From Platerodrilus igneus (lineage: Eukaryota; Arthropoda; Insecta; Coleoptera; Lycidae): DNA of 64,000 nt. The stretch spans positions 1,163,829 to 1,227,828 of the forward strand of contig JARFIW010000835.1 in the NCBI GenBank assembly GCA_036346225.1, written 5' to 3'. The notes under the pieces were generated by a model. The model saw only the letters and a program-made list of their open reading frames with translations, was not told the origin of the DNA and made no database searches. Positions 12,516 to 22,962 of this stretch are shown here, in pieces. Every line of letters begins with the position of its first letter. The stretch's first letter is position 1. A program made the translations under genes and the position numbers.

Positions 12516-12703
12516 CTAAGACACCTTGGGCTGTGAACGGGTTGGTTAGTCTGCCAATCTGTAGATAATCATCCCAGATCAACGTAGTGGAACCCGTCTT
12601 CATCTCCGCCACAATCCAACCCACGGGCGTTGGTTTGAATTGCTTCTCTTAAGACACCTTGAGCGCTGAACGGGCTAGTGAGTCTGCTAGTCCGGAAGTA
12701 ATT
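12516..12703 (+). repeat. Direct repeat in the Jockey 5' UTR
   Basis: Two ~53-bp units, near 12516-12569 and 12650-12703, share TAAGACACCTTG, a variant of GCTGTGAACGGG, and TTAGTCTGC / GAGTCTGC. They lie just before the first open frame of the Jockey element. Repeated 5' UTR segments in non-LTR elements often carry internal promoter or termination functions; that role here is inference. Confidence 0.7.
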
Positions 12704-12791
12704 CAACCGATCGTGTGTGTCTGGAGGGGACGCTTCATTGCATTTCGCGGGCGTAGTGCTTACACTGCTACCTGCGCCATTTAACGAAACG

Positions 12792-13945
12792 ATGGAGAAC
12801 GAGGACGCAACGGTGGCACCAGGCTCCGAAGCGAAGGACCCCATAAGCACGCCATTGACGACGCTTTGCAGGAGGCCTGTGACAACGGCTTCAGGGTGCC
12901 GAAGAAGAAAACATCGAAGCAACCGAAGACGACCACCGCCGCCGACCTGCCGACAACGAATATGTATGAACCGATTGCAACGCTTGAAGAAGCAGCAGAA
13001 ACAATGGAGTCTGATGCCATCAGTGAGAGCCTTGCGTCGGGCCGGAGCCGCCGCGTCCTCCCCGTCGTTCTTCCCAAAAAGGACAAGTGGGTGGAGATTG
13101 CGGCGGAGCTTAACCGTCGCAGACTACAGTTCACCAGAGCACGCAATACCCAGGGCGGGATCAGTATCACACCGGCAACCCCGACCGACTACCGTGGGAT
13201 TATAGCTTTTCTGTCTGAGCGCAGCGAAAAGTATCACAGTTATCGGTTTCAAGGTGGTCTTGAGGGGCATTCCGGAGGATATCGCAGCTATGGACGTCCG
13301 AACAAAACTCGTCGCACGCGGACTTCCAGTGCTCTCGTGTGCACGCATGCACAAAGAACAACCGAGACGAGTCTTGTCTCTGGTCATGGTCACCTTGACC
13401 AAATCCACGGAGACGAAGCAAATCTTCGAGCTCCATAATGTGCTGCACCGACGAGTACAAGTGGAGATATCGCACCGCGTTTTGAAGTAGGACAATGCAG
13501 TCGGTGCCAGCGATTCGGACACACGCAAACAAACTGTAAGGCCACGCCTAAGTATGTCAAGTGCGCCGGCAACCACCTTAGCGGCACCTGCCCCAAAAGC
13601 AGGGAAGTTCCTGCGGTGTGCGTCAACTACGGTGGCATGCATCCAGCGAGCTATATGGTATGCCCTGTATTCCCAAAGCCAAGCATGGATGCCAAGAGGC
13701 AACACGAGACCGCACCTAAGGCACCGGTCAGCGTCCGTGCTGCGAAGTCGACGCCAGGGGCCGCTGCTGTGGGAGCCCGCTCCTACGCCAGCGTCGCCAA
13801 CGACTCGGCTACGGGCGTCTCTGCACCGAAAGGTAAGAGCCCAGCTCTTGCGCAAATTGAGGAGACGCCTGCCCAGGCAGCCCAACCCACCCCCAGCGGT
13901 GGAGCGGCATCCAGAGAGACACCGTCCTGCGGAGGCGTGCAATGA
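12792..13945 (+). pseudogene. Jockey ORF1 (gag-like nucleic-acid-binding protein)
   Basis: ATG at 12792 opens MENEDATVAPGSEAKDP. The frame shifts near 12855 into NGFRVPKKKTSKQPK and again near 13250 into VVLRGIPEDIAAMDV, the entry of the PRE_C2HC-type domain. Zinc knuckles follow from about 13500: CSRCQRFGHTQTNC is intact, and a later CVNYGGMHPASYMVC has Tyr in place of the second Cys. The tail to the TGA at 13943-13945 is rich in Ala, Pro and Thr. In the family this protein packages element RNA into a ribonucleoprotein. Confidence 0.8.
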
Positions 13946-14084
13946 GGTTCACTCATCTGATTCCTCGCTGGAATTGATTTCCAGAAGCCGACAGCAATTA
14001 CCAGAAAGCCTATAATCGCCAAAGCCAAAAACTTCGGCGATTTAGTCATGGGTTTAATTGCCTGCGGCAAAGATTTCCATTTTA

Positions 14085-15153
14085 ATGAATAGACGTCGCG
14101 GAAATCCAGGAACCCTGCAGATAGCGTTCTGGAACGCGCGAGGGCTGATGGGAAAGCGTTTTGAGTTGCTGGAGTTTGCGTTGAAATACGACCTAGACGT
14201 TGTCTTGGTAAACGAGAAGTTGCTCAGCGCACGAGATGAGCCTAGGCTTCCCAACTACAGGCTGTTTTGAAACAATCGAGATGACGTCAGAGGAGGCACA
14301 GCCGCGTACGTCAAGGCAAGCCTGGAGCACTACGTGGTGGACTTACCAGGCCTAAAATGACTTTTAGCGACTGCAGTATGCATATTACTAGAGGGTTTCG
14401 GCCCTCTACGCCTGGTCTCGGTTTATAACCCGCCAGGTGGCGAACTGCTTAACACGCAGGACCTGGACGCGTTGTTGGATGCGAGAAAACCTCTGCTTTT
14501 AGCAGGAACCTCAACTCCAACATCCATCTTAGAACAGTCGGGTAGCGAATCGTAATGGACGCATACTTCGACAGTTTGCGGACGGACGTGAGGTCGAGGT
14601 TTTAGGACCAGCAGAACCCACTCACTACTGCAATAGAGGCAGGCCAGATGTACTAGACGTCGCGATACTCCACCAAGTGACGCTGAATACGGAGATCCGG
14701 GCCGTCAGCAACCTCAGTTCTGACCACAACCCGGTGCTACTTAATCTCGGAAGGGAGCAGGCCCCGGCCATCAACAAAACCCGTAGGGTTTCGCGGCCGG
14801 CATTTGCCGTCCGTCTAGCAATGTCGGTCCAAGGGATGTCAAACGACTTCCCGACCACTGGCGCGCTAGAGGCGCAAGTGCACCCCCTCGTGGAGTGCAT
14901 ATAGACCTCGGTCAGTAGAGCCGCTTACATGAGACCGGTAGCGAATAAGAGGGACATCCTCCATCCGTGACCTCATCCGCGATAAGAACCGTGCCAGGCG
15001 TCAGTGGCAAGGAACCTGGGATCCTGCGGAACGACTTTGGTATAACCGATTTGTCGCCGAAATGCGATTAGCGATTCGGCGGCACCGAAACGAGGCCTGG
15101 GAAACCAGACTGGAGAACCTCCGAGCCGAAGACAACTCTCTGTGGAGAATGTC
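14085..15153 (+). pseudogene. Jockey ORF2, endonuclease part
   Basis: From ATG 14085 the frame reads LQIAFWNARGLMGKR and DVVLVNEKLL, the N-terminal signature of the APE-type endonuclease (normally VNETLL or similar). Stops occur after LPNYRLF (14270) and within the next 200 bp. RLVSVYNPPGG (~14420), DVLDVAILHQVTLN-like and SSDHNPVLLNLG (14705-14745) retain the rest of the fold, including the conserved SDHNPV box. The frame ends in SLWRM at the insertion point of the R1-like LINE and resumes at 18521. Confidence 0.8.
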
Positions 15154-17207
15154 CAATTAGCTTGCTACCGGTGCTGGGGAAAGTTTTAGATCGCGTTATG
15201 ACTACGCGTGTTGAACACCTAGTGCGAGACAGCGGCGGTTTTAATAACCGACAGTATGGTTTCGTGGAGGGCAAGTCGACTATCGACGCGTTAGAGTTCG
15301 TTGTCGGGGAAATTAAGCAGACAAGAGATGCCAAAGAGTACTGTGTCGTTGTTGCTTTGGACATTTCAGGAGCATTTGATGCTGCCTGGTGGCCATTAAT
15401 CGTTTGCGAGTTAGATCGTAGGGGTTGTCCGCGAAACTTGATGTCTTTGGTCAAGAGCTATTTCTCGGGGCGATTAGCACAGGTTGAAATTCCGGGTGAA
15501 GTTCTGTCGCGTGAGGTGGAAAGGGATGCCCGCAAGGGTCATGTTCTGGTCCCACATTTTGGAAGTTGTTGTATGAGAGCATCTTTAGGGTCAAGTTGCC
15601 CGCAGGATGCTCAATCGTTGGGTTTGCAGATGACACACTTTTAATTGTAAGATCGAGATTGTTAATGGATATGCGCACAAAACCGAACGAGGCGCTTAAT
15701 AAATTACACGAATGTTCGCAGGCGGTAAAATTAAAATTTAACACGGCGAAGTCAGAGGCGCTTTATTTCGGCACGAAACCAGGACAGAGACCTCCTAGGT
15801 TAGAGCTAGGAGGAGAAAATCCGTTTAAAGATTGTATTACCTACCTCGGCGTCAAGATCGACAATAAATTAAATTGGAAAGCGCACGTACAATACGTAAA
15901 AAGTAAGGGCAGCGAAATATCAAATAAAATGATGGCGGCGGCTAAAATAAAGTGGGGTTTCAGGGGCGAATCGCTGAGGACGGTTTATGCCGGAGCAATT
16001 GAGCCGGCAATACTGTACGCAGCTTCTGTATGGGCAGAAGGTTGTAAAGTCCGGGAGATGCGTCAATTGACGAGCGTACAACGCATAACCGCGGTAAAAG
16101 CGGCGAGGGCGTACAGGACCACCTCCACGGAGGCTGTCCTGGTGATCAGTATGACTCTCCCTATCGGATATGTCGTTAGGGAGATTAGAGATAGACGATT
16201 AATAAATATAGGAAAAGGGCGCGAAATTATCGAAGATCTTAATCTTGGTAATAGAGAAATTACAAGAAAGATTGTTGTATCTGAGTTGGGGCACCCGGCT
16301 GATATTAGAGGATCGAGTTTGTCGAAGGTGATGAGGACGCGATGGGTATCAGAATTTATACGGACGGTTCACGTATGGACGATGGGCAAGCAGGCGCGGC
16401 GTTTGTCGTGTATAAGCAGGAAAGGGAGGTGTTTCGGTTTCAAACCAAACTCGCGAACTGGTGCACTATCTTCCAGTGCGAATTGGTAGCCATACGAGAG
16501 ACTATGGATTACGTAATAAACCATACGGGCAGAGACGAGTATTATATAATCAGTGACAGTAAATCGGCGCTAACGGCTTTAACAAACATGAACACCTCGA
16601 CAGATCTCCAAGCGGACGTCTGGAGGATAGCGCGTACGGCGCTAGAGTTTCGACGTTTAAAGTTCTGTTGGGTCAGGTCGCACAATGGTAACGTAGGAAA
16701 CGATAGGGCTGACGAATTAGCTAAAGAGGCCGCGACGGGCGACTTTCGAATATCACATTCGTCGATACCGAGGTCTTTAATCAAAAGAAAGCTGCGCGAA
16801 AATCAATTCGACAATGGGAAGAGAGGTGGAACAACGCTGCCACGGGCAGGTTGACCCACAAATTCATACCGAGCATAGAAGCCAGAGGTAAGATCGAGGT
16901 TAAGCTCGATCACAAAATGGTGCAGTTGATAACAGGGCACGGCGCCCTGAAGGCGTATTTGCAAAGGTTCGGTCTAACCAACAGCGACCGCTGCGAATGC
17001 GGTGAGGGCGCGGAAAGCGCAGAGCACGTGCTCTTCGACTGCCCGCTTGAGGCGGGAAATCGAGGGTTGGCTGATAGCAAACTAGCTATCCTAGGTCTGG
17101 CATGGCCAAAGAGCCTAGAGGAAGTCGGGGAAGTGGTTAACCAGAAGGCGTTCTGGACAGCCTTAAAAGAATTCGCGGGAAGGGTCACGAGATTAGACAA
17201 TCAATGA
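15154..17207 (+). pseudogene. R1-like LINE ORF2: RT, RNase H, CCHC tail
   Basis: The RT block A is ALDISGAFDAAWWP (~15357), a hallmark of the R1 group. The GCPQGS region is frameshifted near 15520. FADD is intact at 15623-15634. After another shift, RNase H (16342-16854) shows YTDGS, FQCELVAIRE, SDSKSAL and GNDRADELA, so all expected acidic residues are present. A last frame (16851-17207) ends with CECGEGAESAEHVLFDC, the C-terminal CCHC knuckle. An RNase H domain is known in I/LOA-group relatives, so the exact clade within the R1/LOA/I group is open. Confidence 0.88.
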
Positions 17208-18448
17208 CGACCGCGTGTAAAAATTCGGTGGGGTTGGTGGGAGGATTGAAAATTTTAGATTGACTTGGCGTGAGTAAGGATACGAGCATAACCAAAACCT
17301 GATATTAAATAAAAAAAAAAAAAAAGATAAGATAATTATACCAAAATGTCCAATATGCACGAGAAACTCCCACTCCATTAATACAATCACTGCCTATCTT
17401 CATAATTATGTGCGGAAAATCGAATAAATAATACCAAATAAACAATAACAAATAAATCATAAACCCTCATTAAATTAAATCAATAAAGTAAACAAGGATA
17501 ATAAAACAGAGCGCAACCGCGCATCCCCCCAGGACTTGAAAGTGAAGTGATAGTGATAGTGATTGTGATCCCCCCAAGAACATTTAGTGCATACCCACCA
17601 GGACTTTAGCAGTGCACCCCGTCCCACCTTTAGAAGTAAGTTACAGACGACCAGATCTTCGGATGCTGGAGAATTTTATTATCGAGGTAAGACTTAAATT
17701 GTGGCGGCTGTACTCGCACAAGCATTGATTTACATTAATTAGTAGTTTTTGAAATAATTTAAGAAGCACGTTTGGTGTGTAAAGGCGCTAGCCGACATAA
17801 TGCTTGTGCGAGTGCACCTGATAAATGGGGTGATGCTTTCGCTATTTTGTGCACTGCTATATGCTTAACGCTTATTAAACATTTATTTATATATTTACAT
17901 AATTATATTTATTTATATTTTATATTTACACTTTATATTTATTTATATATAGCATGTATTATGTGGCTTATTTGTTTTGTTTGACGTTCTGTCGCCATTT
18001 TGGTTGCAGTATATATTGGGAAAGACGAGCAGAATTGCGAAGATTGTAATCATAATGTAAATCAGTTAGGGAACGATAGGAAAGCTAGGGATGGATTTAA
18101 ATTAGTTAGCTAGATTTGGATAGTTTTAAGACGACCCTTCAGGTCGCACTGGTAAGCAGAGCCGGCGTCTGCTATCCGGTATTACGGATCCCTCCCCCTC
18201 TCATTTTTACTTGTTGATCGGGTACATTCGAAAGTCAGCGCTAGGGATACCATTATTTACAACCCTGTTTTTAGTTTTTGTTTTGTTTTTGTTCCAGTTT
18301 TTGTCAGATTTTTAGGTTTGTTAGATTGTTAGAGTTTGTTAGGTTTGTTAGATTTTTAGGTTTGTTAGATTTTTATTTAGTTTTTATTTAGGGTGAATCA
18401 ACTATGAAGTAAGAATTAATTAGGAGCACGACTATTTTCGCGTTTAAA

Positions 18449-18480
18449 CCCAATGTAGTACCTCCGGGTGGAGCATTGGG
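18449..18480 (+). ncRNA. Conserved 3' UTR stem-loop of the R1-like LINE
   Basis: The RNA would pair CCCAATG with CATTGGG and ACC with GGT around a UCCG loop. Equivalent hairpins lie at 61343-61373 in the second LINE copy and at 57599-57628 and 20333-20362 in the SINEs. Its position about 40-70 bases from the LINE 3' end fits an RT recognition element. That function is inferred from the sharing. Confidence 0.7.
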
Positions 18481-18533
18481 GACGTGGCCGCAAGTATAGC
18501 GGCCCTAATTCAAATTATAATGTGGAGAATGTC

Positions 18534-19830
18534 GAAAGTACTGAGGAACAAGACGTCTCCAATGCCCCCTATTCATGGCGAAACAGGCTTATCCTGTTCA
18601 GTCTCTGACAGCATGGAGCGTCAGTCCTAGCCGAACTATGCTCACGCAGACCTTTGGCATATTGAACAGTTAAAAAAGTCAAGGACCTTATCAAGGCCTT
18701 AAGGGGCAGAAAGGCTTCAGGACCGGACGGCAGCTCCAACCGGGCTCTGAAAGCGCTGCTGGAAAACGCACTCCGGGTGTTAACCGGAATCATCAATGCC
18801 ATGTTGAGACTCCGCAACTTCCCATCCACGTGGAAGACGGCGGACGTCGTAGTGCTCCCGAAATCAGTCAAATCTGCGACATTCCCACAGAACTACCGGC
18901 CCATCAGCTTGCTGTCGGTGGTTGAGAAGATAGCGGAAGTTGTTTCTCTAAAGAGACTCCAGCCATCGTTGCAGGAACACGACGTGATCCAAAACAAGCA
19001 GTTTGGGTTCCGTAAGGGGCATTTCACCGTTCACCAGATACTGCGAGTGGTGGAGCACATCGCGGAAGGCTTAAACTGACGACAGCCAACAGGCGCAGTG
19101 TTCCTGGACGTGTCTAAAACTTTCGACAAGGTTTGGCATTACGGCCTACTCTACAAGATGCTGGAGAGAGGGTTACCACGCGCTCTCGTCCAACTGACGA
19201 AATCCTATCTTCACGATAGATGGTTTTGCATCCAGCTGGACGGAAAGTGGTCGACGAGGCGGACAATCAAAGCTGAAGTCCCCCATCTCCTCTCGCCGGC
19301 ACTTTTCGGCATGTTCGTGAACGACCTACCAAAAACGGTGGACACCAGGATGGCACTATACGCCGACGACACAGCCATTCTAACCAGGTCCGGTGCTCCG
19401 CACCTCATTATGCAAAGACTGCAAACGGCGATCGACGCTCTCGAGGAGTGGCTAAAACTCTGGGAGTCGAGGTCAATCCAGAAAAGAGCACGGCAGTTTT
19501 CTTCTCAAAGCGACGTCACCGATCTGGAAACGACGTCAGAGCATTCGACGAACCGATACCTTGGCGTTCATACGTCAAGTATTTAGGGGTGATCCTTAAT
19601 TCGAAGTTCACTTGGAAAACTCACATCGAGCATGCGGCAAACAAGGCCAAGGGTGTTATGGCTCAGCTATACCCCTTAACCAATCGCCGAAGTAGGCTGA
19701 ACGCTTTAAACAAGCTTAGGCTCTACATGGCGAAAACTAGATCGACGTTTGCATACGCATTAGCGGTGTGGGGCAACGCAGCGAAAACGCACAGTTCCAG
19801 GTGATCCAGAACAAGGCCCTAAGGGGAATT
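18534..19830 (+). pseudogene. Jockey ORF2, reverse transcriptase part
   Basis: Frames at 18624-19079, 19098-19450 and 19448-19804 give LRGRKASGPDGSSN, NYRPISLLSVVEKIAEV, QFGFRKGHFTVHQILR, FLDVSKTFDKVWHYGLLYK, MALYADDTAIL (YADD at 19359-19370) and VKYLGVILNSKFTWKTHIEH, in the correct RT order. A stop near 19078 and a frameshift near 19450 break it. Weak similarity to the Jockey C-terminus continues to about 20100. Confidence 0.85.
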
Positions 19831-20116
19831 TTCTGATCTCGCTGGTATATTCGAAACGCTTAGCTTCACAAAGAGTCAAATCTGCAAACCGTCAAGGAAT
19901 GGTTCCGGCCGAACACAGAGAGGTTTTACGGATTTCTAGAAGATCACGAAAACCAGCTCATACGAGCCATGGGCGCGTATGCAGGTGCCCTATGGCAACG
20001 TCATAGACACCCCAGTGCGATGCTCCGGCAGTGATCTTTGCTGCGATTCTATCAAACGTCCGAAAAGAATAAACTGCGCCTAACGCCAGCTTTTTCCAAT
20101 TCGCGACGACGGTGAA

Positions 20117-20378
20117 GGGCCTAGTTGGTCCCGCGTTCAAATCCCGACACGGTCCGCTTGGAAAATGTTATTCGAGCATTTTTCACAAAAATACACCCTC
20201 GTTTGGATGAGAGGTAAAATGGAGGTCCCGTGTGTGAGTGTTATCACGTACGTTAAAAATCCCTGCCTTGCTTGCAACAGTAAGGGTTCGGCAAAATTCC
20301 AAATTTTCCAAGTAAAAGAACTCGCTTCCTGACCAATGTAGTACTTTGAGGTAGAGCATTGGAAAATCATATGTAATG
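20117..20378 (+). mobile_element. tRNA-derived SINE, copy 2, 5'-truncated
   Basis: It aligns with the SINE at 57340-57643 from the pol III B-box region (GTTCAAATCCCGACACGG, B box near 20134-20144) through GAGCATTTTTCACAAAAAT, GTGTGTGAGTGTT, GTTAAAAATCCCTRCCTTG and GGGTTCGG to the 3' hairpin CCAATG...CATTGG at 20333-20362. The A box and the start of the tRNA-like head are missing or unrecognisable. It abuts the end of the Jockey LINE. TSDs were not resolved. Confidence 0.8.
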
Positions 20379-21398
20379 CCTTACAACTTGTTAAACCACA
20401 TGTAAGATGAAGGACCTAGTCCAGGTACGATAGTCACGGGATCCCTATAAACGTTTATGACAAGGGATCACAGTCCGACACCAAAGTGGATTTTTAGTGG
20501 GTATGTCCTTGCTTCAGCAAGGAAGAGTACCACACAGCAGATATAAAATCTTTTACCACTATTAAAAAAAAACGTAATACGCAAATTAGTAAAAGGGTTT
20601 AAAAAAGAAAGAATTAAATTTTCTAAAAGAAACGTTTTGACCATGCAAATAATTTTTGCTAAAACTAAAGACACAACATCTACAATGAACAATATGAACT
20701 TAATATATAGAATTAATAATTTATATTGTCATAGCTCTTATGCTAGACAAATCTCTTGGTTATTAAAACAAAGAGTAACTCAATATAAAAGCGATATAAC
20801 TATCAAACAAAAAGCTTGTGGTTAACCACATATATAATAGATAACATTCATATTATGGACCTTAAAAATCCTAAAATTTTAAAAATTGAAACTAATAAAT
20901 CCAAAACAACTTTCTTAAAAATGTTCTAAATTTTGATACGTGTTAAGTGAATTAACCCGTAATATGCCTTTCACTTATTAGATATCCAAGTTTCCATTTC
21001 TTATATTTATTAAATTTATTGTATTGAGTATAAAATTAAAAGAGTTCCCTTCGTTTCCTGAATCCGGTCCTGGTTATTTTATAAATTATTAGTTACATTG
21101 TAAGATTAGAATGATCATAATATGTATAAAAACGTTAAGATACCCTCTGCGACTTTTATCGCTCTCGGAGAATGTAATGTCAACTCGCGTTATTGAAGTG
21201 TCAAGTTCTTTGTTCCAATTGGTTGTAAGACTTCAGCCTATTCTGATAAGTCAATCCAGAGAATGATGATACGTGTTAGGACGATGGCAGTAATTCACAT
21301 AAACTTAAATTAAACAGGTATACAATTATGAATCTGAGAAGTTTCAGAATGCATATTTTTTCGTTGGTTTCCAACTTAATCACAATTACTCTGCTGAA

Positions 21399-21677
21399 AT
21401 GAACAAGCTAGAGTCATTTGACAAAGGCGAGTTACGGTTCTACCTATACCGTTCAATACCGGAATTGACGAAAGCAACAGCGTTTTCGGTGTGCCGATCT
21501 GATTTATGTCAATGTGGCGTCCAAATTATCGTTCCTCCGTTATTACCTTTCTCTAGGACACTAATGCGAATTGGAGAAAGTCACGGAAATCTAAATTTGA
21601 AAAACCGGACCACAAAAGGACCCCGAGGATTGTTCCGTCGCCGGATGCCGGAAACCGTGAGTAATAATCTTTTATAA
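21399..21677 (+). CDS. Unrecognised 92-residue open frame, possible exon
   Basis: ATG 21399 opens a frame of 92 residues starting MNKLESFDKGELRFYLYRSI and containing CRSDLCQCGVQIIVPPLL. I do not recognise a family. A donor-like ACCGTGAGTAA lies near its end (about 21655-21665), so it could be an exon that splices onward. It lies outside every mobile element I identified, but a chance open frame of this length is quite possible. No acceptor or partner exon was established. Confidence 0.25.
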   Translation: MNKLESFDKGELRFYLYRSIPELTKATAFSVCRSDLCQCGVQIIVPPLLPFSRTLMRIGESHGNLNLKNRTTKGPRGLFRRRMPETVSNNLL

Positions 21678-21848
21678 CTCTTACATAGGATTTTACATGA
21701 TTAAACCGTAACCGTTAATTAAGTAAGAGAGAGGTATGTATCATTTTGTAAAATTCGAAGTATGGTTAAGAAAAACAAAATACAAGAAACCTAAATGCAG
21801 CATGCACATGTTTACTAAATTTTAGACCAGACTGCAAAAATTAAATAT

Positions 21849-21938
21849 ACTTGCGCACGCACGCGCGCGCGCGCACATCCATACATGCGCGCACTCGCGC
21901 GCATATCCACGCATGCACTCACACACACTTTTTCAATA
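21849..21938. repeat. CA/CG-type microsatellite
   Basis: Alternating purine-pyrimidine sequence made of CGCACG, CGCGCG, CACACA and GCATGC variants over ~90 bp. This composition stands out sharply from the AT-rich surroundings and is of the type that can adopt Z-DNA. Confidence 0.9.
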
Positions 21939-22962
21939 TTTTAATATAGCATAAGCCTACGAAGTTTGGTCGGAGTTATAACAAACGTTCTATATAACCA
22001 ACGTTTTCAGAACAACCCTGTAATGAAGGAATTCATCGTGTTATTAAAGAAATGTCATACATATTAACAATAATATAAGGTCAGATAAAATAATATATTT
22101 CTAAATGTTCTACGAACAATTTTTAACTACGCAAGAAGTTTATCTGTAAAAATATCTACAGAAACCATATGTTACACTTACCTACTTTTTAATCGTCCCC
22201 TATTTTGAGGAATTTTTGTAGGTTGTTATGATAAATGGTGGTTTCAAATCGACCCAGATGCTTTCCCGGCTGTTTACCCTCTTAAAATGAATGTATTAGA
22301 AGTTGTAGTTGACGGCCTCCTTTGATGTTAATTTTCAAACTTTGCTACTGAAAATTGACACCGAAAACGAACTGAATTTTCAATATTTCACGAGGCGTGT
22401 CACTTTTTGCAGGTGAAGATACGTAGGGTAATTTGTGAATTTTATAATAGTTAAAAATGCAATTCAAACAAACTGAAATCAGGAAATGTGCAATAGAAAG
22501 GTACCGCCGGGTAATTATTGACATCATCGGTGTTCGCTAGTTATTTGATGTACATATTTTAATGGTTATTTGTGTGACTTTCACAGTAAATTTGTTTGCA
22601 GTTAGGTGTATTAACTAGCAATATTCGTAACTCTTTAATGCCGTACATTGCTTTTCTTCTAATCTAAATTAATTGTTCTCATATGCCGCTTTGAGTGACG
22701 CCTAGGTACAAAGGAAATGTTGATTACTTAAAGGTAAGTTAAAGATAAAAGTACTATGTACCTTCACTTTCTACGCCAGGTATTGTATTATTAATTAGAT
22801 CTGTAGGAAATTAGTCCGCACTTTTCGAACTCTGTTAATTCTGCCACATTGTGTTCTGTAGGTGCCAGATCGTGTCGAAACACAATTTACTAACAACGCA
22901 AAGCGTATAAAAGATATATGCCAGGAATTCTTTTCATAACCCGCACTTTAATAATTCCGAGT

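Larger units (their letters stand above)
15154..18520 (+). mobile_element. R1-like LINE with RNase H, copy 1, 5'-truncated
   Basis: A 13-bp TSD, tgtggagaatgtc, flanks it at 15141-15153 and 18521-18533. It begins inside the RT domain, so it is 5'-truncated, as is normal for target-primed reverse transcription. It continues through RT, RNase H and a C-terminal zinc knuckle to 17207, then has a ~1.3-kb 3' UTR. The UTR carries a run of GTTAGATTTTTAGG-like repeats (18305-18385) and a conserved stem-loop (18449-18480), and ends ATTCAAATTATAA without a poly(A) tail. A second copy is at 56727-61413. Confidence 0.92.
12500..20116 (+). mobile_element. Jockey-clade LINE, interrupted by an R1-like LINE
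   Basis: The order is 5' UTR with direct repeats, ORF1 (gag-like, 12792-13945), ORF2 endonuclease (14085-15153), then RT (18534 to about 19830) and a degraded 3' part ending where a SINE begins near 20117. A foreign 3367-bp LINE at 15154-18520 interrupts ORF2 and is flanked by a 13-bp TSD. The gag motif KVVLRGIPEDI, the CCHC knuckles and the RT motif LDVSKTFDKVW are typical of the Jockey clade. The 5' boundary is approximate. ORF1 and ORF2 both carry frameshifts and stops, so the element is dead. Confidence 0.85.
20379..22954. other. Unassigned region, one candidate exon, one microsatellite
   Basis: No transposon family was recognised across ~2.6 kb. The contents worth noting are the open frame 21399-21677 and the microsatellite at 21849-21938, both listed separately. 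The rest is AT-rich. This is one of the longest stretches in the window that could be host DNA. Confidence 0.3.

Noticed and set aside
12569..13942. Long minus-strand open frames across 12.6-13.9 kb
   Set aside because: They overlap the Jockey gag on the other strand, lack any family motif and reflect its higher GC content.
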